Shown in pieces: positions 8,602 through 17,790 of a stretch of DNA of 44,557 nt. Position 1 is the stretch's first letter. Every line of letters begins with the position of its first letter. The DNA comes from Gammaproteobacteria bacterium (GTDB taxonomy: Bacteria; Pseudomonadota; Gammaproteobacteria; Steroidobacterales; GCA-2729495): NCBI GenBank assembly GCA_003695765.1, contig RFHQ01000147.1, positions 1 to 44,557 on the forward strand, in the 5' to 3' direction. The notes below the pieces were generated by a model. It was not told where the DNA came from. It saw only the letters and a program-made list of their open reading frames with translations, and made no database searches. The translations under genes were made by a program, and so were the position numbers.

Positions 8602-9345
8602 ATGCCCGGCAAGCTCGTGCTCTGCCGCCACGGCCAGAGCACCTGGAATCTCGAAAACCTGTTCACCGGCTGGACCGACGTCGACCTGACGGAACTCGGC
8701 CGCCAGGAAGCGGTCGACGCCGGCAGCCAGTTGCGCGAACTGGATCTGCAGTTCGATATCGCCTTCACGTCGGTGCTCAAGCGCGCGATCCGCACGCTGT
8801 GGCTGATCCTCGACGAAATGGACCTGATGTGGATCCCGGTCGAGCGCAGCTGGCGGCTGAACGAGCGCCACTATGGTGCCTTGCAAGGACTGAACAAGGC
8901 CGAAACGGCAGCGAAATACGGCGAGGAACAAGTCCACATCTGGCGGCGCAGCTATGACATTCCGCCGCCGCCGCTGGATCCCGCCGACGAGCGGCACCCG
9001 TCGCACGACCGCCGCTATGCCGGGATCGAGCCACTGCCGTCCACGGAATCGCTGAAGGACACGCTGGCGCGGGTCGAGCCCTACTGGCACTCGGCGATCG
9101 CGCCGCCGCTGGCGGCCGGCAAGAACGTGCTGATCGCCGCGCATGGCAACAGCCTGCGCGCGCTCATCAAGATGCTGGACAGGATCTCCGACGAGGACAT
9201 CACCGGGCTGAACATCCCGACCGGCATCCCGATCCTCTACGAGCTCGATGCTCGGCTCCAGCCGATCAAGCGCGAATTCATCGGCGACCCGGAGGCCGTG
9301 CGCAAGGCCGCCGAGGCCGTGGCCCGGCAGGCCAGCGCTCGGTGA
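8602..9345 (+). CDS. gpmA: 2,3-bisphosphoglycerate-dependent phosphoglycerate mutase
   Basis: A glycolytic and gluconeogenic enzyme of 247 residues interconverting 3- and 2-phosphoglycerate. The phosphohistidine motif [10 protein letters not shown] (His10), the [10 protein letters not shown] segment with the catalytic Glu, and the second His in [13 protein letters not shown] are all intact. GAGGAGGA lies 5 bases before the ATG. The stop codon overlaps the GTG start of the gamma-carbonic-anhydrase-like gene (GTGA), so the two are probably translated from one message. Length matches the E. coli enzyme. Confidence 0.96.
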   Translation: MPGKLVLCRHGQSTWNLENLFTGWTDVDLTELGRQEAVDAGSQLRELDLQFDIAFTSVLKRAIRTLWLILDEMDLMWIPVERSWRLNERHYGALQGLNKAETAAKYGEEQVHIWRRSYDIPPPPLDPADERHPSHDRRYAGIEPLPSTESLKDTLARVEPYWHSAIAPPLAAGKNVLIAAHGNSLRALIKMLDRISDEDITGLNIPTGIPILYELDARLQPIKREFIGDPEAVRKAAEAVARQASAR

Positions 9346-9863
9346 GTCTCTACGCCCTCGGCGATCGCCGGCCAGCCAGCGAGGGCGAGTTCTACGTCGC
9401 GCCCGGCGCCAGCGTCATCGGCGACGTGCGGCTCGGACCGGAGGTCAGCATCTGGTTCGGCGCCGTCCTGCGGGGCGACGTCGAGACCATCACGATCGGC
9501 CGCGGCTGCAACATCCAGGACGGGTCGGTGCTGCATACCGATCCCGGCGCGCCGCTGGTCCTCGACGACTACGTCACCGTCGGCCACCAGGTGATGCTGC
9601 ATGGCTGCCGCATCGGCCGTGGTTCGCTGATCGGCATCGGCAGTGTCGTGCTCAACCACGCCGTGATCGGTGCGAACTGCATCGTCGGCGCGCACTCGCT
9701 GGTCACCGAGAGCAAGGCATTCCCGGACGGCGTTCTGATTCTGGGCTCACCCGCCAAGGTGGTCCGCGAACTAACCGCCGAGGAACTGGCCCTGCTGCCA
9801 CGTTCGGCCGAGCGCTACATCGAGCGCGCGCGGCTGTACCGCGAACGGCTCAGCGAAGCCTGA
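9342..9863 (+). CDS. Gamma-class carbonic anhydrase family protein
   Basis: A 173-residue left-handed beta-helix protein of the YrdA/PaaY group, trimeric in known members. Repeated hexapeptide turns run from about residue 30 to 130. The three zinc-ligand histidines are visible as SVLHTD, VGHQ and MLHGC. The [10 protein letters not shown] segment is characteristic. The function in this subgroup is often unknown; carbonic anhydrase activity or a thioesterase role are both described. The GTG start overlaps the gpmA stop. The last 14 bases overlap the convergent tesB gene. Confidence 0.88.
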   Translation: MSLYALGDRRPASEGEFYVAPGASVIGDVRLGPEVSIWFGAVLRGDVETITIGRGCNIQDGSVLHTDPGAPLVLDDYVTVGHQVMLHGCRIGRGSLIGIGSVVLNHAVIGANCIVGAHSLVTESKAFPDGVLILGSPAKVVRELTAEELALLPRSAERYIERARLYRERLSEA

Positions 9864-10704
9864 TCAGGCCTTCCTGCGCGGTCGAGGCGCAGAGCATCCC
9901 GCCCGCCGTGAACACTTGACCACGCGCGAGCCCGCGCGCGCCGGACGCACTCGGACTGTCGAAAGAGAACAGCAGCCAGTCGTCGACGCGGCAGTCACGG
10001 TGGAACCACATCGCATGATCGAGACTGGCCATCTGCAGCCGCCCGCGGAGCCGGTCGGCGTCCCCATGCGGCAGGGTCGCCGTGCCGAGCAGTTCGTAGT
10101 CCGAGATGTAGGCAAGCAGCGCCGTGTGCAGCACCGGCTCGTCCGGCAAGCGGTCGATGGCCCGCATCCATACCAGGCGCATCGGCTCCAGACCACGCGG
10201 GTCACCACCGGCCGTCCGCACCGGTCGCACATGGAACGGGCGGCGGTGGCTCAGGAAGCGCCGGACCTTCTCCGGCAGGCTGGCGAGGTATTCCTCACTG
10301 ATCTCGGTGATGTCGGGCAGATCGTCCGGCGGCGGCGCCACCGGCGCGGCGAACTGGTGCTCCAGGCCCGGTTCGCGAATCTGGAAAGACGCGGCCATGT
10401 TGAAGATCTGGCGGCCGTGCTGAATCGCGATGACGCGCCGGTTCGAGAAACTGCGCCCGTCGCGGGCCCGGTCCACTTCATAGACGATCGGCGCATTCTG
10501 GTCGCCGGGCCGCAGGAAATAGGCGTGCAGCGAGTGCACCGAACGGTTCTCGACGGTCCGCCCGGCCGCGACCAGGGCCTGGCCCAGCACCTGCCCGCCG
10601 AAGACCTGCGGGCTGCCGATGTCGCGGCTCTGCCCGCGGAAGATATTCATCTCGATGGTCTCGAGATCCAGCAGCGAGACCAGGTCTGCCAGCAGGGGAT
10701 CCAT
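9850..10704 (-). CDS. tesB: Acyl-CoA thioesterase II
   Basis: A 284-residue double-hotdog thioesterase that releases free fatty acids from acyl-CoA in the cytoplasm. The N-terminal hotdog has the family sequence GGQVLGQALVAAGRT, and the C-terminal hotdog includes SLDHAMWFHR with the catalytic Asp. The distal Gln is in STAQEGLIR, at the normal C-terminal end. The length equals E. coli TesB. It is divergent from the DUF1499 gene and overlaps the 3' end of the carbonic-anhydrase-like gene. Confidence 0.93.
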   Translation of the reverse strand: MDPLLADLVSLLDLETIEMNIFRGQSRDIGSPQVFGGQVLGQALVAAGRTVENRSVHSLHAYFLRPGDQNAPIVYEVDRARDGRSFSNRRVIAIQHGRQIFNMAASFQIREPGLEHQFAAPVAPPPDDLPDITEISEEYLASLPEKVRRFLSHRRPFHVRPVRTAGGDPRGLEPMRLVWMRAIDRLPDEPVLHTALLAYISDYELLGTATLPHGDADRLRGRLQMASLDHAMWFHRDCRVDDWLLFSFDSPSASGARGLARGQVFTAGGMLCASTAQEGLIRLR

Positions 10705-10757
10705 CGGGACATTCTAATATGCTACCGTCGGCGGGTTCGTACCGGGGGAGCAAGCCC

Positions 10758-11525
10758 ATGAACCAGACAGACGGCAAACGGCCGCTCGGCACGCGCTGGT
10801 GCGCGATCGGCAGCTGGCTGGCCGGCATCGGCCTGCTGCTGGCGGCCGCGGGCGCGCTGGGCGGCCGGCTCGATCTGCTCGCGCCGCTCGCCGCCTTCAT
10901 GCTCTTCGGCATCGGCGCCTTGCTGGCGCTGCTGGCCATCGTGCTGTTGGCGATCGGCCTGTTACTGAGCCGCGGCAGTGCCGGCGCCATGTCGGCCGGC
11001 CGTGCCTGGGGCGCGCTGGCGGTCTCGGCCCTGCTGATCGGCTTCAGCCTGACGCAGCGCCCGGCCGTCGAGGGCGCCCCGGCGATCCACGACATCAGCA
11101 CGGACCTGGACGATCCGCCGGCGTTCAGCGAGACCATGCGCGCGGCCCGCGAAGCCGGCGGCGCGCAGAACCCGGTCGACTATGCCGGCGAGGAGACGGC
11201 CCGGGCGCAGGCGGCGGCCTACCCGGACCTGCAGACGCTGGTGCTGGACGCGCCGCCGGCGGCCGTGTTCGAGGCCGCGCTCGCCGTCGCGCGCGAACTC
11301 GGCTGGGACATCGTCAGCAGCGATGCCGCGGCGGGCCGGATCGAGGCGACGGCGACGAGCCGCTGGTTTCACTTCCGTGACGACGTGGTGATCCGCATCC
11401 GCCCGCAGGGCAGCGGCAGCGCCGTCGATCTGCGCTCCAAGTCGCGCGTGGGCCGCGGTGACATGGGCGCGAACGCGGCACGGATCCGGGAGTTCCTGAG
11501 GCGACTGCAGGCCGCGACCGGCTGA
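10758..11525 (+). CDS. DUF1499 membrane protein
   Basis: A 255-residue protein with three hydrophobic segments in the first 100 residues (around IGSWLAGIGLLLAAAGAL, MLFGIGALLALLAIVLLAIG and ALAVSALLIGFSL). A soluble C-terminal DUF1499 domain follows at about residues 130-255. Typical DUF1499 sequence is visible: VFEAALAVARELGW, then IEATATSRWFHFRDD and SAVDLRSKSRVGRGDMGANA. The biochemical role of the domain is not known. The ATG at 10758 has GGGGGAG 7 bases upstream. The IMPase-like gene begins 9 bases after the stop, suggesting a two-gene operon. Confidence 0.85.
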   Translation: MNQTDGKRPLGTRWCAIGSWLAGIGLLLAAAGALGGRLDLLAPLAAFMLFGIGALLALLAIVLLAIGLLLSRGSAGAMSAGRAWGALAVSALLIGFSLTQRPAVEGAPAIHDISTDLDDPPAFSETMRAAREAGGAQNPVDYAGEETARAQAAAYPDLQTLVLDAPPAAVFEAALAVARELGWDIVSSDAAAGRIEATATSRWFHFRDDVVIRIRPQGSGSAVDLRSKSRVGRGDMGANAARIREFLRRLQAATG

Positions 11526-11534
11526 TATCCGCGC

Positions 11535-12389
11535 ATGGACGCTGCGACGCTGGAGTCGCTGCTCGACTATTGCCTCGGCCACCTCGTGACCGCTGGCGAC
11601 TTCGCACGAGCGATTCAGGGCCGCGGCAGCCCGCTGGGCAAGTCCGGCAGCAATGCCTGGACTGCGGCGCTGACCGATGCCGATCCCGCGGTGCAGGCGT
11701 ATTTCGAGGTGGCAATCCTCGCGCGTGATCCGTCACTGGGTTTTTTCGGCGAAGAGTCGGCGGCTTCACGGCTCAGCCGCTACTTCCAGCCGCGGGCCGA
11801 GACGCAGATCTGCCTCGACCCGATCAACGGCACGCTGCTCTACCAGCAGGGCCTGGACAGCTGGGACATCCTGCTGAGCATCGTCCACCGGCGCCGCCTG
11901 CGCGCGGTCGTCAGCTACGTGCCCGCCCGCGGCCGCTTCTATCTCGCCACGCGCGAGCGCGGCGCACTGACCGGCAGCCGCGGCCAGCCACGACTGGCCG
12001 CGATGCAGCCGTTGCGCACGCGCAGTGGCAGCCGCGTCTGCATCGGCTATGAGGTGCCTGGCGTCCTGGCCGCCCTGGCCGGGTCTTTTCGTACCCTCGA
12101 CCTCATCGCCGATCACCGCCCCGGCCGGACGCCGGACAACCTGAACGAACTGTTCACCGGCGGCGTCGATGCCTTCGCCTGCAGCGCCGGCGATCTGCTC
12201 GACTGGGGCGCGCTGGCCTTCGTGGTGGCCGCCGCCGGTGGCGGCGCCTGCCGGCTCGACGGCGAGCCGCTGGACTTTTTCGATGCCTTCGATCCGGAGG
12301 GCCGGGCCGACATGCTGATCACCAGCTCACCGGCCGTGCGCGACGAGATCCTGGAGCGGCTCGCCGGGCCGGGCGTCAGTCGCTGCTGA
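11535..12389 (+). CDS. Inositol-monophosphatase-family protein with altered metal site
   Basis: A 284-residue protein with the fold signatures of Mg-dependent sugar-phosphate phosphatases. The first metal motif is GEES (E73, E74). The second motif reads DPINGT (residues 95-100) where active enzymes have DPIDGT, so one metal-ligand Asp is Asn98. The late Asp appears kept as D223 in LLDWGAL before VAAAGG, although the usual preceding Trp is Leu. Family knowledge says the changed Asp coordinates catalytic metal, so the protein may be weak, inactive or specialised. The substrate is unknown. It follows the DUF1499 gene closely and overlaps the convergent MaoC gene by 14 bases. Confidence 0.75.
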   Translation: MDAATLESLLDYCLGHLVTAGDFARAIQGRGSPLGKSGSNAWTAALTDADPAVQAYFEVAILARDPSLGFFGEESAASRLSRYFQPRAETQICLDPINGTLLYQQGLDSWDILLSIVHRRRLRAVVSYVPARGRFYLATRERGALTGSRGQPRLAAMQPLRTRSGSRVCIGYEVPGVLAALAGSFRTLDLIADHRPGRTPDNLNELFTGGVDAFACSAGDLLDWGALAFVVAAAGGGACRLDGEPLDFFDAFDPEGRADMLITSSPAVRDEILERLAGPGVSRC

Positions 12390-12843
12390 AGAAATACATG
12401 CCGATGGTCTCGGCCACGCAGGCGGGCCGGCTCTGGCCCTCGATCTCGATCGTGTTCTCGAGCACCATCTGCAGCGCGCCGGCGCGCTTGCGGGCCGACA
12501 GGACCCGGGCGCGCAGGCGTACGCGGCTGCCGGCCGGCACCATGTTCTTGAAGCGCACCTTGTTCAAGCCGTAGTTGATGGCCCGCTCGAGTCCGGCGAA
12601 GTGCATGAACTGCGTGACCAGCGCCGGCATCAGCGAAACCAGCAGATAGCCATGCGCGATCGTCGAGCCGATCGGCAGTTCACGCTCGGCCCGGGCACGA
12701 TCGACGTGGATCCATTGATGGTCGTCGGTTGCCTCGGCGAAGCGATCGATGCGTTCCTGATCGATCAACACCCAGTCGGAAACACCGACTTCCTGCCCTT
12801 CCAGGGCGCGTGCATCTTCGACGCTTGATATCGTGACGGCCAT
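12376..12843 (-). CDS. MaoC-like hotdog dehydratase
   Basis: A 155-residue single-hotdog protein of the MaoC/NodN group, related to (R)-specific enoyl-CoA hydratases. The hydratase-2 signature is recognisable as FAEATDDHQWIHVD followed by IGSTIAHGYL, giving the Asp and His used in hydration. The C-terminal strand sequence VRLRARVLSARKRAGALQ is usual. It probably hydrates a trans-2-enoyl-CoA, perhaps feeding lipid or polyester metabolism; the chain length is not readable. It is transcribed away from the MFS gene. Confidence 0.87.
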   Translation of the reverse strand: MAVTISSVEDARALEGQEVGVSDWVLIDQERIDRFAEATDDHQWIHVDRARAERELPIGSTIAHGYLLVSLMPALVTQFMHFAGLERAINYGLNKVRFKNMVPAGSRVRLRARVLSARKRAGALQMVLENTIEIEGQSRPACVAETIGMYFFSSD

Positions 12844-12971
12844 CGCCGGCGATAGTAACGTAAGCTATGCGACAATGAACAGCCGTCGCCCTTGCAGCCC
12901 AGCCAGCGGGGCACCGGCCGATTCGACCGTTCGCGACGACCGCGACGCCTGCCAGTTACGAGCCCGAGATC

Positions 12972-14582
12972 ATGGCTGATCCCGCTACAGCCGCGGCGCC
13001 GCTGCGCCGTCCCGTCTTCCGCGCCTTGTGGCTCGCGCTGATCGTCTCCAGCCTTGGCTCCTGGATGCACGATGTCGGCGCCGGCTGGCTGATGGCGACC
13101 CTGGCGCCGGAACCGGTGATGGTCTCGCTGGTGCAGGCGGCAACGCTGCTGCCGCTGTTCGTGCTGACGCTGCCGGCCGGCGCACTGGCCGACATCGTCA
13201 ACCGGCGCCGCTACTTGATCGCGACACAGACCTGGATGATGGCTGCCGCCGGCCTGCTCGGTGCCGTGACGCTGGCCGGGCTGGTCGACGAATGGTCGCT
13301 GCTGGCCCTGACGCTCGCCATGGGCTGCGGCAGCGCCATGACGATGCCGGCCTTCTCGGCGCTGATTCCGGATCTCGTGCCCCGCGAGGAACTGACCGCC
13401 GCGGTGACACTGAATTCGATCGCCTTCAACGCGACGCGGGCGCTGGGCCCGGCACTGGCTGGCGGGATCGTGGCCGCGGCCGGTCCCGGCCTGGTGTTCC
13501 TCGTCAATGCCGCCAGCTTCACGGCGGTGATCTGGGTGATCTCCCGCTACCGTGCAGCGCAGCCGGCCAGTTCACTGCCGGGGGAGCGTTTCCTCGCCTC
13601 GATGCGCACCGGACTACGCTACGCGCGCCGCGCGAACGAACTGCACGTCGTGATCCTGCGCGGCCTGCCGCTGTTCACGGCGATGAGCGCGCCACTGGCC
13701 TTCCTGCCGCTGGTCGTGAAGACCGAGCTGCTGATGGGTCCGCGCACCTATGGCCTGCTGCTCGGCTGCATCGGTGCCGGCGCCGTCGCCACCGGCCTGC
13801 TGCTGCCGCGGCTGCGCCGCCGGCACTCGTCGGACCTCGTGATCCTGCTCGGCAGTTTCGGCGTGGTTCTGGCCAGCGTCGCGCTGGCCCTGCTGCGCAG
13901 CGTGCCGTTGCTCGCCCTCGCGATGCTGCTGCTCGGCGCGAGCTGGATCAGCGCGCAGTCGACCTTACAGGTCACGGCGCAACTCGCCCTGCCCGGCTGG
14001 GTGCGGGCACGGGGCCTGGCCGTGTTCATCGCCAGCTTCATGGGCATGATGGCACTGGGCGCGATCGGCTGGGGCAAGGTGGCGGAGATGACCTCCGTCA
14101 GCACGGCCCTGCTGATCGCCGCGGGCATCGGCGCTCTCGGCACGCTGGCTGCAGCCGGCCTGAGCCTGGAAAAAGTGGCGCAGCGCGATCCGACGCCGGC
14201 CGACCCGCTGCACGATCCGCGGCTGCTCCCGGGCGCGGGCGATGCCGATCGCGGACCAGTGCTGGTCAACATCCACTACGAAATCGACCCGGCCGAGGCC
14301 GAGGACTTCGTCGCCGCGATGCAGGAGGTGCGGCGAGTGCGCCTGCGCAATGGCTCTTCCGCCTGGGGCCTGTTCCAGGATGCCGCGGACGAACGGCATT
14401 TCACGGAGATCTTTCTCGACGAGTCCTGGCTGGATCACCTGCGCCAGGCCGAGCGGGTCACGCGCGAAGACCGGCGAATCGTCGACCGGGCGCGGGCCTA
14501 TCACCGGGGCAGCGAGGCACCGCGGGTGACGCACCACGTCGCTCCGCGGCGCCCGCAGAAGCGCCTGCAGGAACGGCGCTAG
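12972..14582 (+). CDS. MFS exporter with C-terminal soluble extension
   Basis: A 536-residue inner-membrane protein of the EntS-like MFS_3 branch, with about 11-12 transmembrane helices over residues 10-405. Early MFS_3 features are RPVFRALWLALIVSSLGSWM and a loop with DIVNRRRYL. Residues 425-536 form a soluble tail starting at VLVNIHYEIDP and containing AEDFVAAMQEVRRVRLRNG. It resembles the monooxygenase-like (ABM-type) ferredoxin-fold tail found on some members of this branch. The substrate is unknown; drug or siderophore export are family guesses. It ends with a 4-base convergent overlap with folE. Confidence 0.85.
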   Translation: MADPATAAAPLRRPVFRALWLALIVSSLGSWMHDVGAGWLMATLAPEPVMVSLVQAATLLPLFVLTLPAGALADIVNRRRYLIATQTWMMAAAGLLGAVTLAGLVDEWSLLALTLAMGCGSAMTMPAFSALIPDLVPREELTAAVTLNSIAFNATRALGPALAGGIVAAAGPGLVFLVNAASFTAVIWVISRYRAAQPASSLPGERFLASMRTGLRYARRANELHVVILRGLPLFTAMSAPLAFLPLVVKTELLMGPRTYGLLLGCIGAGAVATGLLLPRLRRRHSSDLVILLGSFGVVLASVALALLRSVPLLALAMLLLGASWISAQSTLQVTAQLALPGWVRARGLAVFIASFMGMMALGAIGWGKVAEMTSVSTALLIAAGIGALGTLAAAGLSLEKVAQRDPTPADPLHDPRLLPGAGDADRGPVLVNIHYEIDPAEAEDFVAAMQEVRRVRLRNGSSAWGLFQDAADERHFTEIFLDESWLDHLRQAERVTREDRRIVDRARAYHRGSEAPRVTHHVAPRRPQKRLQERR

Positions 14583-15172
14583 CCGGACTTACCGGCCGCG
14601 CGGAAGAATTCCTCGCGCAGCCGCTCGTCGTCGCGAAAGACACCGAGCAACTCGGTGGTCACCATCGCGACCGCCGGCTTGTTGACACCCCGGGTGGTCA
14701 TGCACAGGTGCTGAGCCTCGACCATCACGGCGACGCCGCGTGGCTCCAGCGCGGTCTCGACGCAGCGCGCGATCTCGGCCGTCAGCCGTTCCTGGACCTG
14801 CAGCCGGCGCGTACAGGCCTCGACCACGCGCACCAGCTTGCTGATGCCGGCAAGGCGCTCGTCCGGCAGGTAAGCCAGGTGCACGCGGCCGAGCATCGGC
14901 GCCATGTGGTGTTCACAATGCGATGCGAACTCGATATCGGTCAGCGTCACGATGCGCTCGTAATGATTGACGGCCTGCCAGGAGGCCCCCAGCAGCGCGA
15001 CCGGATCCTGCTCGTAGCCGGCGAACCAGTCGCGGAAGGCGCTGGCGACGCGGGCCGGCGTCTTCTTCAGGCCCGGCCGGTCCGGATCTTCACCGATCCA
15101 GGCCAGCAGCGTGCGCACCGCCGCCTCGGCCTCGTCGCGGCCAGGCCGCCCCCCGTTGTCGCCATCGCTCAT
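14579..15172 (-). CDS. folE: GTP cyclohydrolase I
   Basis: The first enzyme of tetrahydrofolate synthesis, converting GTP to dihydroneopterin triphosphate. The 197-residue protein has the zinc-binding CEHH in [22 protein letters not shown] and the later zinc Cys in [11 protein letters not shown]. The [19 protein letters not shown] helix is also conserved. The start ATG overlaps the moaC stop (ATGA), so the two pterin genes are coupled. Confidence 0.95.
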   Translation of the reverse strand: MSDGDNGGRPGRDEAEAAVRTLLAWIGEDPDRPGLKKTPARVASAFRDWFAGYEQDPVALLGASWQAVNHYERIVTLTDIEFASHCEHHMAPMLGRVHLAYLPDERLAGISKLVRVVEACTRRLQVQERLTAEIARCVETALEPRGVAVMVEAQHLCMTTRGVNKPAVAMVTTELLGVFRDDERLREEFFRAAGKSG

Positions 15173-15684
15173 GCGTCGCTCCCCGCAGTGCCGGCGTCGC
15201 GGTGGATATCGCTCTTACCGCCGGTCTTCATCACCAGGCGCAGATCGTCGATCACGATATCCTGCGACAGCGCCTTGCACATATCATAGATGGTCAGTGC
15301 CGCCACACCGGCACCGGTCAGCGCTTCCATCTCCACGCCGGTCCGCGCGCGGACCCGAACCCGGCAGCGGACCAGGGCGTCGTCGCCATCGAGCCGGATA
15401 TCGATGCGGCAGCCATCGACCGGCAAGGGATGGCAGAACGGGATCAGTTCGTGCGTGCGCTTGACGGCCATGGTCCCGGCGATGATCGCGGTCTGGAACA
15501 CCGGTCCCTTCGGCGCACGGATCTCGTCACCGTCGATCGCGGCGCGCACCGGCGCAGGCAGCCGCACCCGGACCGCTGCCTCGGCCTCGCGCCGGGTCAC
15601 GGGCTTGTCGCCGACGTCCACCATCGCCGGCCGGTTGCCGGCGTCGACATGGCTCAGGCCCGGCTGTCGCGGCACGCCGCTCAT
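15169..15684 (-). CDS. moaC: Cyclic pyranopterin monophosphate synthase
   Basis: The second step of molybdenum cofactor synthesis. The 171-residue protein shows [14 protein letters not shown] near the start, then [19 protein letters not shown] and [23 protein letters not shown], all hallmark MoaC segments with the catalytic Lys and Asp. It overlaps folE at its 3' end and begins 8 bases after the stop of the upstream membrane-protein gene. No other moa genes are in the window. Both MoaC and FolE act on pterins derived from GTP, which gives the pair a plausible functional link. Confidence 0.95.
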   Translation of the reverse strand: MSGVPRQPGLSHVDAGNRPAMVDVGDKPVTRREAEAAVRVRLPAPVRAAIDGDEIRAPKGPVFQTAIIAGTMAVKRTHELIPFCHPLPVDGCRIDIRLDGDDALVRCRVRVRARTGVEMEALTGAGVAALTIYDMCKALSQDIVIDDLRLVMKTGGKSDIHRDAGTAGSDA

Positions 15685-15691
15685 CGGCCAC

Positions 15692-16288
15692 TCAGCCCAG
15701 TGCGCCGCCGGCTGCTTCCGGCATCCCCGGCGAATGCCGATAGCGTCCTTCGCGCAGCGTCAGCCAGGCCATGCGCAGGAAGGTCAGCAGCCCCCAGCCC
15801 AGGCCGACGACCACGCCGGCATCGAGGATGCCCCGCCAGGGCTGCGGCAGCAGCTGCACCAGCAGCACCGCGAGCACGATTGCCGCCGTGCCCAGCCAGA
15901 CCGCCAGCAACCCGGCCTTGCGGGCGTGGAAATAGCCGATGCAGAAGATCGGCGCCAGCAGCGCGCGCAGCCAGGTCGGATGCAGCAGCAGGTGCAGCGT
16001 CCGCGCGGCGACACGCGGCGAGAAACGACACTGGAAGCCGCGGTAGCCCTCGGACCAGGCCATGAACAGGACATTGGCGAACAGCAAACCCCATTGCCAG
16101 GGGCTCATGCCGTAATCGACCGCGGCCAGCACCTGTGGGCTCAGGCGGACGATCGCGAACAGCAACACGCCAGCGACACCGATGACCGCCCAGCCGGCGG
16201 CCAGCCAGGCCCAGGCCGGCCGCTGTGCCGGCAATTCGCTGCCACTGCTTGGGTCTGCGCGTCGTTCGTCCATGCTTGCTGCTATCAT
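15692..16288 (-). CDS. Putative membrane protein, function unknown
   Basis: A 198-residue protein that I do not recognise. It has about four to five hydrophobic helices: [64 protein letters not shown] and [14 protein letters not shown] basic loop ([16 protein letters not shown]) lies between helices two and three. The ATG at 16288 has GAGG 4 bases upstream; an ATG at 16273 is possible. It lies head-to-tail with moaC and folE and is probably the first gene of that operon. It diverges from leuC. Confidence 0.7.
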   Translation of the reverse strand: MIAASMDERRADPSSGSELPAQRPAWAWLAAGWAVIGVAGVLLFAIVRLSPQVLAAVDYGMSPWQWGLLFANVLFMAWSEGYRGFQCRFSPRVAARTLHLLLHPTWLRALLAPIFCIGYFHARKAGLLAVWLGTAAIVLAVLLVQLLPQPWRGILDAGVVVGLGWGLLTFLRMAWLTLREGRYRHSPGMPEAAGGALG

Positions 16289-16379
16289 CCCGCCTCGCGC
16301 CGCGCGGGCCTCCGGCTGCTGACCGGATTCGTCGCCGGCGCCACGCAGTGTACCCGGCCGGGCCGGGCATAACTAGGAC

Positions 16380-17783
16380 ATGGCGCGCAACATCATCGAC
16401 AAGCTCTGGGACGAGCACCTCGTCAAGGAACTCGATGACGGCAGCAGCCTGCTGTACATCGACCGCATCTTCCTGCACGAGCGCACCGGCAGCATCGCGC
16501 TGAAGGGACTGGAGGCCGCCGGGCGCCAGGTGCGAAACCCGGAGCAGGTCTTCTGCACGATGGACCACATCGTGGACACCTTCCCGGGCCGCGGCGACGA
16601 CACCCTGATGCCGGGCGGCCGTGAATTCATCACCACGACGCGGGCCGCGGCCCGCGCCGCGGGCATCAACCTGTTCGACCTCGGCGACCCGCGGCAGGGC
16701 ATCGTCCATGTGGTCGCGCCCGAGCAGGGCATCGCCTGTCCGGGGCTGACGCTGGTCTGCCCCGACAGCCACACCTGCACCAACGGCGCGCTCGGCGCAC
16801 TGGCCTGGGGCATCGGCTCGACCGAGGCCGAACACGCGCTGGTGACGAAGACACTGGTTCTGCGGAAACCGCGGACGATGCGGGTCCGCTTCGAGGGCCG
16901 GCTCGGCCGCGGCGTCACTGCCAAGGACATGATCCTGCACCTGATCGCGGCCCACGGCGCCTCCGGCGGCGTCGGCTACGCGATCGAGTTCGCCGGCGAA
17001 GCCGTCCGGGCACTGCCGATGGAGGCCCGCTTCACGCTCTGCAACATGGCCGTGGAATTCGGCGCCTGGACCGGCCTGATCGCGCCGGACGAGGAGACCA
17101 TCGCCTACGTGCGCGGGCGCCCCTACGCGCCCGATGCGGCTCACTGGGACGCGGCCGTGGCCCACTGGCGGACACTGCCCAGTGACCCGGGCGCGCGCTT
17201 CGACCGGGAACTGCTGGTGGAAGCCGGTGACATCGCCCCGCAGGTGAGCTGGGGCACGAGCCCGCAACACAGCGCGCCGATCGACGCGCGCGTGCCCGAC
17301 CCGGCGGCGGAGCCGGACCCGCAGCGCCGCCAGCTGATGGAGCGCGCACTCGAATACATGGCGCTGGAGCCGGGCACGCGGCTGACGGACATTCCGATCC
17401 AGGCGGCCTTCATCGGTTCCTGCACCAACAGCCGGCTCAGCGATCTGCGCCGTGCCGCCGGGATCCTGCGCGGCCGGCGCGTCGCGCCCGGCGTCAAGGC
17501 CATCGTGGTGCCGGGATCCACGCAGGTGAAACGGGCCGCCGAGGCCGAAGGGCTGGACAAGCTGTTCACCGAGGCCGGCTTCGAATGGCGCGAGTCCGGC
17601 TGCTCGATGTGCTTTTTTGCCGGCGGGGAGAACTTCGGCTTCGAGACCCGCGTGGTCTCCAGCACCAACCGCAACTTCGAAAACCGGCAGGGGCCGCGGA
17701 CCCGCACGCATATCGCCAGCCCCGAGACCGTGGCTGCGTCGGCGGTCAGCGGTCACCTCGCCGATCCCCGGGCACTGGACTGA
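16380..17783 (+). CDS. LeuC-family dehydratase large subunit (possible paralogue)
   Basis: A 467-residue aconitase-family subunit that holds a [4Fe-4S] cluster. Ligands are C348 (IGSCTNSR), C408 and C411 (GCSMC). Homology to 3-isopropylmalate dehydratase LeuC runs end to end (MDHIVDTF, NMAVEFGAW, SSTNRNFENRQG). Several usually fixed positions differ: CPDSHTCTNG replaces CGDSHTATHG, and the sequence after GCSMC is FFAGGENFGFE rather than the usual form. No leuA or leuB is adjacent; the neighbours are a CoA-transferase and an HMG-CoA-lyase-like gene. It may be an ordinary LeuC or a paralogue acting on citramalate or a related acid. leuD follows after 7 bases. Confidence 0.85.
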   Translation: MARNIIDKLWDEHLVKELDDGSSLLYIDRIFLHERTGSIALKGLEAAGRQVRNPEQVFCTMDHIVDTFPGRGDDTLMPGGREFITTTRAAARAAGINLFDLGDPRQGIVHVVAPEQGIACPGLTLVCPDSHTCTNGALGALAWGIGSTEAEHALVTKTLVLRKPRTMRVRFEGRLGRGVTAKDMILHLIAAHGASGGVGYAIEFAGEAVRALPMEARFTLCNMAVEFGAWTGLIAPDEETIAYVRGRPYAPDAAHWDAAVAHWRTLPSDPGARFDRELLVEAGDIAPQVSWGTSPQHSAPIDARVPDPAAEPDPQRRQLMERALEYMALEPGTRLTDIPIQAAFIGSCTNSRLSDLRRAAGILRGRRVAPGVKAIVVPGSTQVKRAAEAEGLDKLFTEAGFEWRESGCSMCFFAGGENFGFETRVVSSTNRNFENRQGPRTRTHIASPETVAASAVSGHLADPRALD

Positions 17784-17790
17784 CAGGGTC

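Noticed and set aside
13028-15289. 753-codon plus-strand open frame across the MFS and folE genes
   Set aside because: Its composition is Arg/Ala/Gly-rich without recognisable domains, and it runs through two strongly supported genes.
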